Shown: positions 50,734-59,975 of the stretch, one piece after another
Position numbering within the stretch: the first letter of the stretch is position 1
Layout of the letters: every line of letters starts with the position of its first letter
Assembly (NCBI RefSeq): GCF_014638275.1
Contig: NZ_BMFJ01000001.1
Coordinates: 186,001 to 250,000 of the forward strand
DNA from: Primorskyibacter flagellatus
GTDB taxonomy: Bacteria; Pseudomonadota; Alphaproteobacteria; Rhodobacterales; Rhodobacteraceae
DNA: 64,000 nt
Reading direction: 5' to 3'
Notes under the pieces: model-generated
The model's database searches: none
Told to the model about the DNA's origin: nothing
Seen by the model: the letters and a program-made list of their open reading frames with translations, nothing else
Position numbers and translations under genes: made by a program

Positions 50734-51753
50734 ATGAAAAAATCCGTGTTTTTTGGCGCACTGACCGTCGCCGGTCTGGCCGCCGGTGCGGCTGCCGCTG
50801 CGACGCTCGATGACGTGAAGGCGCGCGGCAAGCTGAACTGCGGTGTTGCCACCGGCGTTCCGGGCTTCGCAGCGCCGGACGCAGCGGGCGAGTGGGCCGG
50901 CTTTGACGTCGCGGTCTGCCGCGCTGTCGCCGCCGCCATCTTCAACGACCCCAAGGCGGTCGAATTCATTCCGACCACCGGCAAGACCCGCTTCACCGCG
51001 CTCGCCTCGGGCGAAATCGACATGCTGGCCCGGAACACCACCTGGACCTTCTCGCGCGATACGGACCTCAAGTTCGATTTCGTCGGCGTGAACTACTATG
51101 ACGGTCAGGGCTTCATCGTTCCCAAGGCTCTGGGCGTGTCCTCGGCCAAGGAACTGGACGGCGCAACCGTCTGCATCCAGACCGGCACCACGACCGAGCT
51201 GAACCTGGCGGACTTCTTCCGCATCAACAACATCAGCTACGAGCCGGTTCCGATCGAAACCAACGCCGAGGCGCAGCAGCAGTACCTCGCCGGTGCCTGC
51301 GACACCTACACCACCGACGCGTCGGGCCTTGCCGCGACCCGTTCGACCTTCGAAGCGCCGGGCGACCATGTCATCCTGCCCGAAATCATCTCGAAAGAGC
51401 CGCTCGGTCCGCTGGTCCGTCATGGCGACAGCGAATGGGGCGATATCGTCCGCTGGACCTTCAACGCGCTGGTCGCGGCTGAAGAATACGGCGTGACCTC
51501 GGCCAACGTCGCGGAAATGTCCTCCGCTCCGGGCGACAACCCGGAAGTGAACCGCCTGCTCGGCACCGAGGGCGACCTCGGCGCGATGATCGGTCTGGAC
51601 GCCGCCTGGGCGAAGAACGCGATTGCCGCCGTCGGCAACTACGGCGAAATCTTCGAGGCAACGATCGGCGAAAGCACCCCGATCGGCCTCGCGCGGGGGC
51701 TGAACGCCCAGTACACCAACGGTGGCCTGCTCTACGCTCCGCCGTTCCGCTAA
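50734..51753 (+). CDS. aapJ: General L-amino acid ABC transporter, substrate-binding protein
   Basis: 339 residues, periplasmic, with signal peptide (SVFFGALTVAGLAAGAAAAA). SBP family 3 features: RGKLNCGVATGVPGFAAPDA, GEWAGFDVAVCRAVAAAIFN, and ARNTTWTFSRDTDLKFDF. Length and pattern agree with AapJ, which binds a broad range of L-amino acids. ATG 50734 is used; a frame opening at 50710 lacks a signal start. A 12-bp hairpin follows the stop. The 247-base gap upstream of it shows no clear promoter. Confidence 0.93.
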   Translation: MKKSVFFGALTVAGLAAGAAAAATLDDVKARGKLNCGVATGVPGFAAPDAAGEWAGFDVAVCRAVAAAIFNDPKAVEFIPTTGKTRFTALASGEIDMLARNTTWTFSRDTDLKFDFVGVNYYDGQGFIVPKALGVSSAKELDGATVCIQTGTTTELNLADFFRINNISYEPVPIETNAEAQQQYLAGACDTYTTDASGLAATRSTFEAPGDHVILPEIISKEPLGPLVRHGDSEWGDIVRWTFNALVAAEEYGVTSANVAEMSSAPGDNPEVNRLLGTEGDLGAMIGLDAAWAKNAIAAVGNYGEIFEATIGESTPIGLARGLNAQYTNGGLLYAPPFR

Positions 51754-51762
51754 GACTGACAG

Positions 51763-51796
51763 GGAAGGGCGCGGCACAGACCGCGCCCTTCCTCTT
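51763..51796 (+). terminator. Hairpin between aapJ and aapQ (leaky terminator or mRNA 3' stabiliser)
   Basis: Perfect 12-bp stem GGAAGGGCGCGG / CCGCGCCCTTCC with CACAGA loop, followed by TCTTTC. It probably gives excess binding protein relative to the membrane components. Confidence 0.75.
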
Positions 51797-51888
51797 TCTG
51801 TCGCCTCGCAGAAGCAGGGCGGCACAATCACCGGCCACCGACGCAACGACGTCATCAGAAGAACGGGCCGGAGAACGGGGAAGACCAA

Positions 51889-53145
51889 ATGACCACTCTC
51901 ACCGACCCGCCGGCGGAGTCGTTCAAGCTGTCGATGCTGGTCTACGATACCCGGTATCGTGCGATCACCTTCCAGATCCTGGCCCTGCTGGCCTTTCTGA
52001 CGCTCATCGGCTGGCTGATCAACAACACCGCGCAGAACCTCGCCGATCTTGGCAAGGAACCGTCCTTCGCGTTTCTCTACGCGCCGGCCGGCTATGACAT
52101 CAACCAGACGCTGATCGCCTACAACAACCAGGATCCGCATATCCGCGCGGCCTTCGTCGGGCTGCTGAACACCTTGCTTGTGGCGTTCCTGGGCTGTGTC
52201 ACAGCGACCATCCTCGGTGTTCTTGTCGGTGTTCTCAGGTTGTCGAACAACTGGCTGATCGCGCGGCTGATGACGGTCTATGTGGAAATGTTCCGCAACG
52301 TGCCGGTGCTGATGTGGATCGTGCTCTGCATGGCCATCCTGATCGAAAGCCTTCCCGCGCCTTCGGCTTTCCGGGGGGACGATGCGACGTCGTCCATGGC
52401 GCTGTTCGACAGCGTGGCGGTGACGAACCGGGGGGTCTATGTGCCCGAGCCGCTGTTCTCGCGCGGGCTTGGCGACATTTCCGTCGGCGGCTATTTCGAG
52501 ATCAGCCTCGACCTGATCGCCTTCCTTGTCGTGCTGGGCGGGGGCATTTTCGTGTCCCGCCAGATCGCACGGCGGGCGGATGCACAGCAGGAGGCGACGG
52601 GGGTCAGGCCGAAGACCTGGTACCTGCGGCTCGGTGCCGTCGTGGTTCCGCTGCTGGTGCTGATGGTCGCGCTCGGCTTCCATCTGGGCCTGCCGGAGCT
52701 GAAGGGCTTCAACTTCCAGGGCGGGACCTACATGCGGAACTCCCTGATCGCGCTCTGGCTGGCGCTGTCGCTTTATACGGCGGCCTTCATCGCGGAGAAC
52801 GTGCGGGCCGGTATCCTCGCCATCTCCAAGGGACAGACAGAGGCCGCGGCGGCCCTTGGCCTGCGGCCGCGCCGGATCACCTCGCTGGTGATTCTGCCGC
52901 AGGCGCTCAGGGTCATCATACCGCCGCTGATCTCACAGTACCTGAACCTGACCAAAAACTCCTCGCTGGCCATCGCGGTCGGCTACATGGACATTACCGG
53001 GACCCTGATGGGGATCACGCTGAACCAGACGGGGCGCGAACTTGAGACCGTGCTTCTGGGGATGCTGATCTATCTGACCATCTCGCTGCTGATCTCGGCG
53101 GTGATGAACTGGTACAACTCCCGCGTCAAACTGGTGGAGCGGTAA
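51889..53145 (+). CDS. aapQ: General L-amino acid ABC transporter permease
   Basis: 418 residues, inner membrane. Large permease of the polar amino-acid class with a long insert between the first and the remaining helices. EMFRNVPVLMWIVLCMAI and the EAA loop AAAALGLRPRRITSLVILPQ with ALRVIIPPLISQYLNLTKNS place it in the AapQ family. GGGGAAGACCAA precedes the start. aapM begins one base after the stop. Confidence 0.92.
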   Translation: MTTLTDPPAESFKLSMLVYDTRYRAITFQILALLAFLTLIGWLINNTAQNLADLGKEPSFAFLYAPAGYDINQTLIAYNNQDPHIRAAFVGLLNTLLVAFLGCVTATILGVLVGVLRLSNNWLIARLMTVYVEMFRNVPVLMWIVLCMAILIESLPAPSAFRGDDATSSMALFDSVAVTNRGVYVPEPLFSRGLGDISVGGYFEISLDLIAFLVVLGGGIFVSRQIARRADAQQEATGVRPKTWYLRLGAVVVPLLVLMVALGFHLGLPELKGFNFQGGTYMRNSLIALWLALSLYTAAFIAENVRAGILAISKGQTEAAAALGLRPRRITSLVILPQALRVIIPPLISQYLNLTKNSSLAIAVGYMDITGTLMGITLNQTGRELETVLLGMLIYLTISLLISAVMNWYNSRVKLVER

Positions 53146-53146
53146 C

Positions 53147-54460
53147 ATGAGCGACACACATGCAGAAACGGTCGCCTTCGTCCGCGAAACCATGCTGCCA
53201 CAGAAGGCGCCGCCGGCCTCGACCGTCGGGCCGCTTGGCTGGGCCAAGGCGAACCTGTTCTCAAGCTACGTGAACGGGGCACTGACGATCCTGTCCGCCG
53301 CCTTCATCGTCTTCGTGCTGTACGAAATCCTACCCTGGCTGATCTCTCCGACATGGGAAGGCACGTCGCTGACCAACTGCCGCGAGCTGCTCGCCGCTGC
53401 GGGGGATGACCGGGGGGCGTGCTGGGGCGTGATCCGCGAACGCTGGCAACAGCTGATGTTCGGTTTCTACCCGAGGACGGAATACTGGCGGCCGGTGCTG
53501 ACCTTCATCTTCCTGCTGGTGGCCATCGCGCCGATCCTGTTTGCGCAGTTCGTGCCGGCCAAGGTTGCCTATTTCTCGGCGCTGTTCCCGTTCATCGCGG
53601 TCTGGCTGCTCTGGGGCGGGACGATCTGGGGGCCGGTGCTCGCGCTGCTCGGCTTCGTCGTCGGCTTCGTCGTCTTCCGCTACGCGTCCAGGGCGATCGC
53701 TCCGGCGCTGGCGCTGGCGGCGGGCGTGGTCGCGGCCATCATCTGGTGGTCGGTCATCACACCCTTCGTGGAGCCCGACCTGTCGCGTATCCTGCCGATC
53801 GGCATCCGGTCGGTGCAGAGCCGGGAGTTCGGCGGCTTCATGCTGTCGATCACCATCGGGGTCACGGCGATCATGTGTTCGCTGCCGATCGGCATCCTGC
53901 TGGCGCTTGGCCGCCAGTCGGACCTGCCGCTGGTGAAATCCATCTGCGTCGGCTTCATCGAGTTCATCCGGGGCGTTCCGCTCATCACGCTGCTGTTCGT
54001 GGCGTCGGTGCTGCTGAACATCTTTCTGCCGCCGGGCACGAACTTCGACATCATCCTGAGGGTGATGATCATGGTGACGCTGTTCGCCGCGGCCTACATG
54101 GCCGAGGTGATCCGCGGCGGGCTCGCCGCGCTGCCGAAGGGTCAGTACGAGGGGGCGGATTCGCTCGGCCTCGACTACTGGCAGGCGCAGCGGCTGATCA
54201 TCATGCCTCAGGCGCTGAAGATTTCGATCCCGGGCATCGTGTCGACCTTCATCGGGGTGTTCAAGGACACCACGCTGGTGTCGATCATCTCGATGTTCGA
54301 CCCGATCGGGCTGTCCAACGCGATCCGCGCCGACACCGCCTGGAACGGCGTTTACTGGGAGCTGTTCATCTTCATCGGCTTCGTCTTCTTCGTCTTCTGT
54401 TTCTCCATGTCCCGGTACTCCATGTACCTTGAGCGCAAGCTCAATACCGGCCACCGCTAA
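53147..54460 (+). CDS. aapM: General L-amino acid ABC transporter permease
   Basis: 437 residues, inner membrane. About eight hydrophobic segments, with the permease core in the C-terminal half: EFIRGVPLITLLFVASVLLN, GADSLGLDYWQAQRLIIMPQ (EAA loop) and SIPGIVSTFIGVFKDTTLVS. It pairs with AapQ to form the heterodimeric channel. Start codon lies one base after aapQ with GGAGCGGTAAC upstream. Confidence 0.92.
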   Translation: MSDTHAETVAFVRETMLPQKAPPASTVGPLGWAKANLFSSYVNGALTILSAAFIVFVLYEILPWLISPTWEGTSLTNCRELLAAAGDDRGACWGVIRERWQQLMFGFYPRTEYWRPVLTFIFLLVAIAPILFAQFVPAKVAYFSALFPFIAVWLLWGGTIWGPVLALLGFVVGFVVFRYASRAIAPALALAAGVVAAIIWWSVITPFVEPDLSRILPIGIRSVQSREFGGFMLSITIGVTAIMCSLPIGILLALGRQSDLPLVKSICVGFIEFIRGVPLITLLFVASVLLNIFLPPGTNFDIILRVMIMVTLFAAAYMAEVIRGGLAALPKGQYEGADSLGLDYWQAQRLIIMPQALKISIPGIVSTFIGVFKDTTLVSIISMFDPIGLSNAIRADTAWNGVYWELFIFIGFVFFVFCFSMSRYSMYLERKLNTGHR

Positions 54461-54472
54461 GGGAGCATTCCT

Positions 54473-55264
54473 ATGTCCGATCTGGCAATTGAGCGCGAAG
54501 TCGACCGTTCGCAGATGAAAGTCAGCGACGAGGTCGCCATCGAAATCGTCAACATGAACAAGTGGTACGGGACCTTCCACGTGCTGCGCGACATCAACCT
54601 GACCGTGAACCGGGGCGAACGGATCGTCATCGCGGGGCCTTCGGGGTCCGGCAAATCGACGATGATCCGCTGCATCAACCGGCTTGAGGAACATCAGGCC
54701 GGCCGCATCGTCGTGGACGGGACGGAGCTGACCTCTGATCTCAAGAACATCGACAAGATCCGGTCCGAGGTGGGCATGTGCTTCCAGCACTTCAACCTCT
54801 TCCCGCATCTGACGATCCTCGAGAACTGCACGCTCGCCCCGATCTGGGTTCGCAAGATCCCGAAGAAGGATGCCGAGGCGACGGCGATGCATTTCCTGGA
54901 AAAGGTGAAGATCCCCGACCAGGCCCTGAAGTATCCGGGCCAGCTTTCGGGCGGTCAGCAGCAGCGGGTGGCAATTGCCCGGTCGCTCTGCATGAAGCCG
55001 CGGATCATGCTGTTCGACGAACCGACCTCCGCTCTCGACCCCGAGATGATCAAGGAGGTGCTCGACACCATGATCGAGCTTGCCGAGGAGGGGATGACCA
55101 TGCTCTGCGTGACGCACGAGATGGGCTTTGCCCGTCAGGTGGCGAACCGGGTGATCTTCATGGATCAGGGCCAGATCGTGGAACAGAACGAACCGGAAGA
55201 GTTCTTCAACAACCCGAAGAGCGAACGGACCAAGCTGTTCCTGAGCCAGATTCTCGGGCACTGA
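54473..55264 (+). CDS. aapP: General L-amino acid ABC transporter ATP-binding protein
   Basis: 263 residues, cytosolic face of the membrane. Walker [22 protein letters not shown]-loop in [12 protein letters not shown], signature [15 protein letters not shown], Walker [16 protein letters not shown] and H-loop [10 protein letters not shown] are all intact. Last gene of the aap operon, followed by an intrinsic terminator. Confidence 0.95.
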   Translation: MSDLAIEREVDRSQMKVSDEVAIEIVNMNKWYGTFHVLRDINLTVNRGERIVIAGPSGSGKSTMIRCINRLEEHQAGRIVVDGTELTSDLKNIDKIRSEVGMCFQHFNLFPHLTILENCTLAPIWVRKIPKKDAEATAMHFLEKVKIPDQALKYPGQLSGGQQQRVAIARSLCMKPRIMLFDEPTSALDPEMIKEVLDTMIELAEEGMTMLCVTHEMGFARQVANRVIFMDQGQIVEQNEPEEFFNNPKSERTKLFLSQILGH

Positions 55265-55282
55265 TCCTTTCGGTGGTAGCGG

Positions 55283-55312
55283 AAGGGGCTGCGTTACAGC
55301 GCGGCCCCTTTT
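55283..55312 (+). terminator. Intrinsic terminator after aapP
   Basis: Stem AAGGGGC / GCCCCTT extended by TGCG/CGCG-type pairs, loop TTACAG, tail TTTT. Confidence 0.85.
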
Positions 55313-55352
55313 GTTTGCGCGACGGCTTCGCCGCTGTTTCGCGCTGCCGCCC

Positions 55353-55682
55353 TCAGTGCACCGAGGTCTTGGACACGAAGTTCAGCAGCACCACCCCGGC
55401 CACGATCAGACCCATGCCAAGCGCACCCCAGAGGTCGACCTTCTGACCGAACACCAGCCAGCCGGCAGAGGCCACCAGCACGATGCCCAGCCCCGACCAG
55501 ATCGCATAGGCGGTGCCGATCGGAATGGATTTCAGCGTCAGGGACAGGAAGTAAAAGGCCACGCCATAGCCGACCACCACAACGACGGACGGCAGGAGGC
55601 GGGTGAAGCCTTCGGAGGCCTTGAGCGAGGAGGTGGCGATGACCTCACCGGCGATGGCGATCACGAGATAGAGGTAGGGCAT
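55353..55682 (-). CDS. Small multidrug resistance (SMR) protein, EmrE-like
   Basis: 109 residues, four transmembrane helices. Very close in pattern to Emr[21 protein letters not shown] with the essential Glu13 in helix 1, [18 protein letters not shown], and [20 protein letters not shown]. It exchanges protons for quaternary or aromatic cations. ATG 55682 with AAGGAGC upstream; the longer frame from 55751 has a non-family N-terminus. A single SMR gene, so likely a homodimer. Confidence 0.92.
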   Translation of the reverse strand: MPYLYLVIAIAGEVIATSSLKASEGFTRLLPSVVVVVGYGVAFYFLSLTLKSIPIGTAYAIWSGLGIVLVASAGWLVFGQKVDLWGALGMGLIVAGVVLLNFVSKTSVH

Positions 55683-55771
55683 CGGGCGCTCCTTGGCTGA
55701 CAGGACCCCGGTAGCAGCGCCGACGGGAAGTGTCACGGCCCCGCGATGCAAGCGCGGGTTCAGGGGGGAGT

Positions 55772-56278
55772 TCAGTCGTCGCCCTTGCCGATCAGTTCGC
55801 GCGGGGTGATGAAATTCACCACGCGGGAGGAGCCGAAATGTCCGGCCTCCCAGTCCTCCATCGGGATTTCCACGACAAGCGTGGCGGCGGTCGGAAAATC
55901 CCCGAACCTGCCGTGGGGCGGGGGGGACGCGACAACGCGGCGAGCGAAGTCGGCGACGCCGGGATTATGGGCAATCATCATGACCGTCGCACCCTCGGCC
56001 TTCTGCATCGCCGCCATCATCGTGTCCGCATCGGCGAGGTACAGTTCCGGCAGGACGCGCAGTTCTCCCCCGATCTTCAGGCGCTTGTGGGTCTCAAGCG
56101 TGCGCGCGGCATCGGAACAGAGGATCAGGTCCGGCACGATCCCCAGCCCCGTCAGCCACCTGCCAACCGCCTTGGCGGACTTTCTCCCGCGCCGGTTCAG
56201 CGGGCGGTCGTGGTCAGCCAGCGTGGGGTCGTCCCAGCTCGACTTGGCGTGCCGCAGCAGAACAAGGCGTTTCACCAT
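55772..56278 (-). CDS. SixA-type phosphohistidine phosphatase
   Basis: 168 residues. Histidine phosphatase superfamily: [13 protein letters not shown] gives the RHG-type catalytic site (RHA), [20 protein letters not shown] and [13 protein letters not shown] the second catalytic histidine. SixA removes phosphate from phosphohistidine in HPt domains or in NPr of the nitrogen PTS. It lies 16 bases behind the ferredoxin-like gene and argB and probably belongs to the argB transcript. Confidence 0.85.
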   Translation of the reverse strand: MVKRLVLLRHAKSSWDDPTLADHDRPLNRRGRKSAKAVGRWLTGLGIVPDLILCSDAARTLETHKRLKIGGELRVLPELYLADADTMMAAMQKAEGATVMMIAHNPGVADFARRVVASPPPHGRFGDFPTAATLVVEIPMEDWEAGHFGSSRVVNFITPRELIGKGDD

Positions 56279-56294
56279 GTGGGGGAGGGTCCGT

Positions 56295-56954
56295 CTAGAG
56301 GAAATGAGTCATGTGAAAGGCGGAATGCGCTGGTACCCTGCCATGAGCCTTGCCGCAAGGGCAAGCGCGACGTGCTCGGCAACCCTCTGACATGCAGTCA
56401 TTTCCGTGCGTGTCCCGCAGGTATGCCTTGCAACGGGGCACGTCGTAGCCGTCCGGTCCAAGCGCAGAGACCGGACAGGCGGTGAGGCAGGGGCGAGTGG
56501 CGCAGCTGTCGCAGGGCGAGGGGACGGGCGGGGGCAGGTCGATCACCTCGCGAAGGGCAAGCGCGCCGCGGAAGGACAGGAACAGGCCCGCCGTCGGGTG
56601 GACCATCATGCCGACCGGAGACTGGTGGACGTGGCCGGAGGCCAGCGCCCAGGAGATGAAGGCGGGGAAGGGCGGTCCGCCGAAGGGGTAGAGCGGGGTG
56701 GCGCCGATTTGTTCCGCCCATGTTCCGATGACGCGGCGCGACCAGCGGTCCATCGGGTCTGGCGCGCCGTCTGTGTACTCTGCCGAGGCGGTGAAGGCGG
56801 GCCAGAATCCGGGTTCGTCGGGGGAAAGGAGGAGCAGGGTGCGCGTGCCCTTGGGCAGGTCGCTCCGGGTGGCGCAGCGGGCGGAATCCAGCCCGGCGGT
56901 GATGCGCAGGTGGCGGCGTTCCGCCTCCTGCGACAGCTCCGCCAGGGAGGTCAT
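56295..56954 (-). CDS. Cysteine-rich ferredoxin-like protein
   Basis: 219 residues. The C-terminal third has a ferredoxin-like cysteine pattern: PCDSCATRPCLTACPVSALG (CxxCxxxxCxxxCP) followed by CKAY, CMSEGCRARRACPCG. This is enough for one or two [4Fe-4S] clusters, as in QueG-like or electron-transfer proteins. The N-terminal part (TLLLLSPDEPGFWPAFTASA) has no recognised enzyme domain. It starts one base after the argB stop, so it is co-expressed with argB. Redox partner unknown. Confidence 0.75.
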   Translation of the reverse strand: MTSLAELSQEAERRHLRITAGLDSARCATRSDLPKGTRTLLLLSPDEPGFWPAFTASAEYTDGAPDPMDRWSRRVIGTWAEQIGATPLYPFGGPPFPAFISWALASGHVHQSPVGMMVHPTAGLFLSFRGALALREVIDLPPPVPSPCDSCATRPCLTACPVSALGPDGYDVPRCKAYLRDTHGNDCMSEGCRARRACPCGKAHGRVPAHSAFHMTHFL

Positions 56955-56955
56955 G

Positions 56956-57822
56956 TCAGTCGCCGCGGATCAGGGATCCGGCACCATGTTCCGTGAAGAG
57001 TTCCAGCAGAGTGGCGTTCGGGGCGCGCCCGTCGAGGATCACCACCGCCCGCACGCCGCGTTCGATGGCGTCCAGCGCGGTTTCGGTCTTGGGGATCATG
57101 CCGCCCGCGATGACCCCGTCCTTGGTCATCTGGCGAATCTGGGCGGCGCGCAGTTCGGTGACGACCTCGCCCTCCGCATTCTTCACGCCCGCGACGTCGG
57201 TCAGCAGCAGCAGCCGGTCGGCCTTGAGCGCCCCGGCGATGGCCCCTGCGGCGGTGTCACCGTTGATGTTGAACGTCTCACCGTTGCGCCCCATGCCAAG
57301 CGGCGCGATCACCGGGATGATATCGGCTGCGAACATGGCGTGCAGGATCGTGGTGTCCATTTCGACCGGCGTGCCGACAAGGCCCAGTTCGGGGTTGTCG
57401 GGTTCGCAGATCATCAGCTTGGCGTCCTTGCCCGAAAGGCCGACCCCGCGCCCGCCTTCCTGATTAATGGCCTGCACGATGCGCTTGTTGACGCGGCCCG
57501 AGAGGACCATTTCGACAACTTCGACGGTTGCGGCGTCCGTCACCCGCTTGCCGTTCACGAATTCGGACTTGATCTGAAGCTTGTCCAGCATCTCGTTGAT
57601 CATGGGACCGCCGCCGTGCACGATCACGGGGTTCACGCCGACCTGGCGCATCAGCACGATGTCGCGGGCGAAGACCTGCATCGCCTCGTCGTCGCCCATG
57701 GCGTGACCGCCGAATTTCACAACGACTATCGCCCCTTCGTAGCGCTGCAGGTAGGGCAGGGCCTGGGACAGGGTGCGGGCGGTGGCGATCCAGTCGCGGT
57801 TCATGGTGTTCTGCGTTCTCAT
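56956..57822 (-). CDS. argB: Acetylglutamate kinase
   Basis: 288 residues. Phosphorylates N-acetyl-L-glutamate in arginine synthesis. [20 protein letters not shown] (ATP site), [16 protein letters not shown], and [20 protein letters not shown] are diagnostic. The start is ATG 57822 or the inner ATG 57804; neither ribosome site is strong. It heads a three-gene minus-strand unit. In related genomes argB follows engB; here an outer-membrane protein gene on the other strand separates them. Confidence 0.95.
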   Translation of the reverse strand: MRTQNTMNRDWIATARTLSQALPYLQRYEGAIVVVKFGGHAMGDDEAMQVFARDIVLMRQVGVNPVIVHGGGPMINEMLDKLQIKSEFVNGKRVTDAATVEVVEMVLSGRVNKRIVQAINQEGGRGVGLSGKDAKLMICEPDNPELGLVGTPVEMDTTILHAMFAADIIPVIAPLGMGRNGETFNINGDTAAGAIAGALKADRLLLLTDVAGVKNAEGEVVTELRAAQIRQMTKDGVIAGGMIPKTETALDAIERGVRAVVILDGRAPNATLLELFTEHGAGSLIRGD

Positions 57823-58008
57823 GTTCAAGGCCCCCCATGGGTCGGGCTTGTTGATACGGCCCGATCCCGCGCGTGCCAAGAGGCACAATTGGCGCATTTA
57901 TGCCACAGGCTGCCGATCACGGGAACCTGCATGGACCTTCTTGCACAAGCCTGCGTTGTGTCCCTGAAGGCGACGACATCGCCTCACGAATTTAACAGGA
58001 GACGACCC

Positions 58009-58587
58009 ATGAACCGCATTACTACCCTCATCGTCGGCACCGCCCTGACCGTGACCGTCGGCGCAGGCGCCGCACTGGCCGGCAGCCCGACGCCCGCTCC
58101 GGCCGATCCGGTCGTGCCTGCTCCGATCGCGCCCATGCCGGTGACCGGCGACTGGACCGGCGGCTACTTCGGTGGCTCGCTCGCCTATGGCGACTGGGAT
58201 CTTGGCGCTGCTAACGGTTCAGGCCGCAACGAAGGTGCGTTTGCCGGCTACGACTATGATTTCGGGTCCTATGTCGCCGGTGGTGAGGTCCAGTACATCG
58301 GTCACGACGTAGTGGTCGGCGGGGCCAAGCTGCAGGACATGTGGCGTGTGAAAGGCCGGCTCGGCTATGACGCCGGCAAGACCCTGATCTACGGGACGGC
58401 CGGTTACGCGAGCGCCTCGACCAATGCCGGAGACAGCGACGGCTACGTTGCCGGTGTCGGTGTCGACTACCGCTTCGACAACAACATCACGCTCGGCGCC
58501 GAGTATCTGTACAACGAGTTCGACAACATCGGCGGCAACAAGCTGTCCGGCAACACGATCGAAGCGCGTATCGGCTACCGCTTCTGA
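58009..58587 (+). CDS. Outer-membrane beta-barrel protein (OmpA/porin-like)
   Basis: 192 residues. Signal peptide (LIVGTALTVTVGAGAALAGS), a Pro/Ala linker (TPAPADPVVPAPIAPMP), then an eight-stranded barrel of the OMP_b-brl type: GDWTGGYFGGSLAYGDWDLG, YVAGGEVQYIGHDVVVGG, WRVKGRLGYDAGKTLIYGTA, and the last strand NTIEARIGYRF ending in phenylalanine, the outer-membrane signal. ACAGGAG lies upstream. It is on the plus strand between two minus-strand genes. Function structural or unknown. Confidence 0.87.
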   Translation: MNRITTLIVGTALTVTVGAGAALAGSPTPAPADPVVPAPIAPMPVTGDWTGGYFGGSLAYGDWDLGAANGSGRNEGAFAGYDYDFGSYVAGGEVQYIGHDVVVGGAKLQDMWRVKGRLGYDAGKTLIYGTAGYASASTNAGDSDGYVAGVGVDYRFDNNITLGAEYLYNEFDNIGGNKLSGNTIEARIGYRF

Positions 58588-58590
58588 GGA

Positions 58591-59241
58591 TCAGTCGATC
58601 CCGGCGATGATGCTGCGCAGAGTCGCGATCCCGTCGCCTTTTTCGGAGCTGGTGAGAACCAGCGCCGGGAAGGCGGCGGGATGTTTTGCGAGTACCTTCC
58701 GCGTGACATCGAGGCTCTTGTCGAGCTCCGAGGCGCGCACCTTGTCCACCTTCGTCAGCACGACCTGAAAGGTGACGGCGGCGGTGTCGAGAAGGGACAT
58801 GATCTCCTCGTCCACCTTCTTGGCGCCATGGCGTGCGTCGATCAGCACGAAGGCGCGGCGCAGGGTCTGGCGGCCGCTCAGGTACTGCTTGAGAAGACGC
58901 TGCCATTTTTCGACCACCGGCAGGGGCGCGTTGGCAAAGCCGTAGCCGGGCAGGTCGACGAGATAGCCCTTTTCCCCTAGTGTGAAGAAATTGATTTCCT
59001 GCGTACGTCCCGGTGTGTTGGACGCGCGGGCGAGCGCCTTGTGCCCGGTCAGGGCGTTGATCAGGCTGGACTTGCCGACGTTGGAGCGTCCGGCAAAGCA
59101 GACCTCCATCCGGTCGGCGGGGGGCAGGCCGTCCATGGCGACGACGCCCTTCACGAATTCTGTCATGCCGGCGAAGAGAATGCGGCCGGTTTCGGCGGTC
59201 CGGGCGTCCGGCTCCTCTGCCACGGGGAAGCGGAGCGTCAT
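58591..59241 (-). CDS. engB: Ribosome biogenesis GTPase EngB/YsxC
   Basis: 216 residues. G1 CFAGRSNVGKSSLINAL, G2/G3 SNTPGRTQEINFF with VDLPGYGFA, G4 VLTKVDK and G5 TSSEKGDG. An essential GTPase in 50S assembly. It overlaps the MOSC gene by four bases and converges on the beta-barrel gene with three bases between the stops. Confidence 0.96.
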   Translation of the reverse strand: MTLRFPVAEEPDARTAETGRILFAGMTEFVKGVVAMDGLPPADRMEVCFAGRSNVGKSSLINALTGHKALARASNTPGRTQEINFFTLGEKGYLVDLPGYGFANAPLPVVEKWQRLLKQYLSGRQTLRRAFVLIDARHGAKKVDEEIMSLLDTAAVTFQVVLTKVDKVRASELDKSLDVTRKVLAKHPAAFPALVLTSSEKGDGIATLRSIIAGID

Positions 59242-59975
59242 AGCGGCGTGACCTCGTCCCCGGTCCGCAGGCGGCCGCCCTTTGTCACAACCAGTGCAAC
59301 GGCGAAATCCTGATGGCCGAAGTCTTTCAGGATTTCCAGGGTCGGCACGTTGCGAATACCGGTATCAGTGTCCACCGTGGTGGCCATGCAGCGGTCCAGC
59401 CGGGTTTCCACCTTTGCCTCGGCTTCCCCGATGCGGATGGTGCGGCCGACCCAGTCGAATTCCTCCCACGCGGCGAGGCCGTCGAGGAAGACGTTGCAGC
59501 GCCAGCGATGGACTTGGAACGGTTCCGTGGCCTTCTCGGCGACGGCGGCGTGGCTGGCGAGGCTGGCCATTGAGATCGAGGGGATGGGCGTGTCCGTCAG
59601 CCCGCGTTGCGGCGGGGCAGGGACCAGACGGGTCGGCGCGGCGCGGCCCTTGTCGACCAGCGGGGCCACCCAGTCGACCAGCGCGGCGCTGTCGGTCGTC
59701 GGGTCTATGGTCAGGTCGGGACGGTCGGGATGGGACAGGTGCAGCTTCGCCCCCTCGGTCCGGAGCGTCACCGCCATGAGCGACGGCGAGGAGGCGCCGC
59801 GGATGAAGTTCACGCAGCGGTTCCATTCGCCGTCGGTCAGTTTCGCGGCCTCGTGCGCGACGGCCCAAAGACGATCGCCGGGCAGGGTCTGCCCGGCGAC
59901 AAGGTCGACCTCCGCCACCTCTTCACGGCCGATGGCCTTGATGGGATGGCGGTAGAGCGCGGCAACGGTGGCCAT
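59238..59975 (-). CDS. MOSC domain-containing protein
   Basis: 245 residues. N-terminal beta-barrel part (MATVAALYRHPIKAIGREEV) and MOSC domain with LPGDRLWAVAHEA, FQVHRWRCNVFLDG containing the conserved cysteine, and the closing VVTKGGRLRTGDEVTPL. MOSC proteins handle molybdenum cofactor sulfur or reduce N-hydroxylated compounds (mARC, YcbX). Start ATG overlaps the yidC stop by one base. Placement between yidC and engB is shared with related genomes. Confidence 0.88.
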   Translation of the reverse strand: MATVAALYRHPIKAIGREEVAEVDLVAGQTLPGDRLWAVAHEAAKLTDGEWNRCVNFIRGASSPSLMAVTLRTEGAKLHLSHPDRPDLTIDPTTDSAALVDWVAPLVDKGRAAPTRLVPAPPQRGLTDTPIPSISMASLASHAAVAEKATEPFQVHRWRCNVFLDGLAAWEEFDWVGRTIRIGEAEAKVETRLDRCMATTVDTDTGIRNVPTLEILKDFGHQDFAVALVVTKGGRLRTGDEVTPL

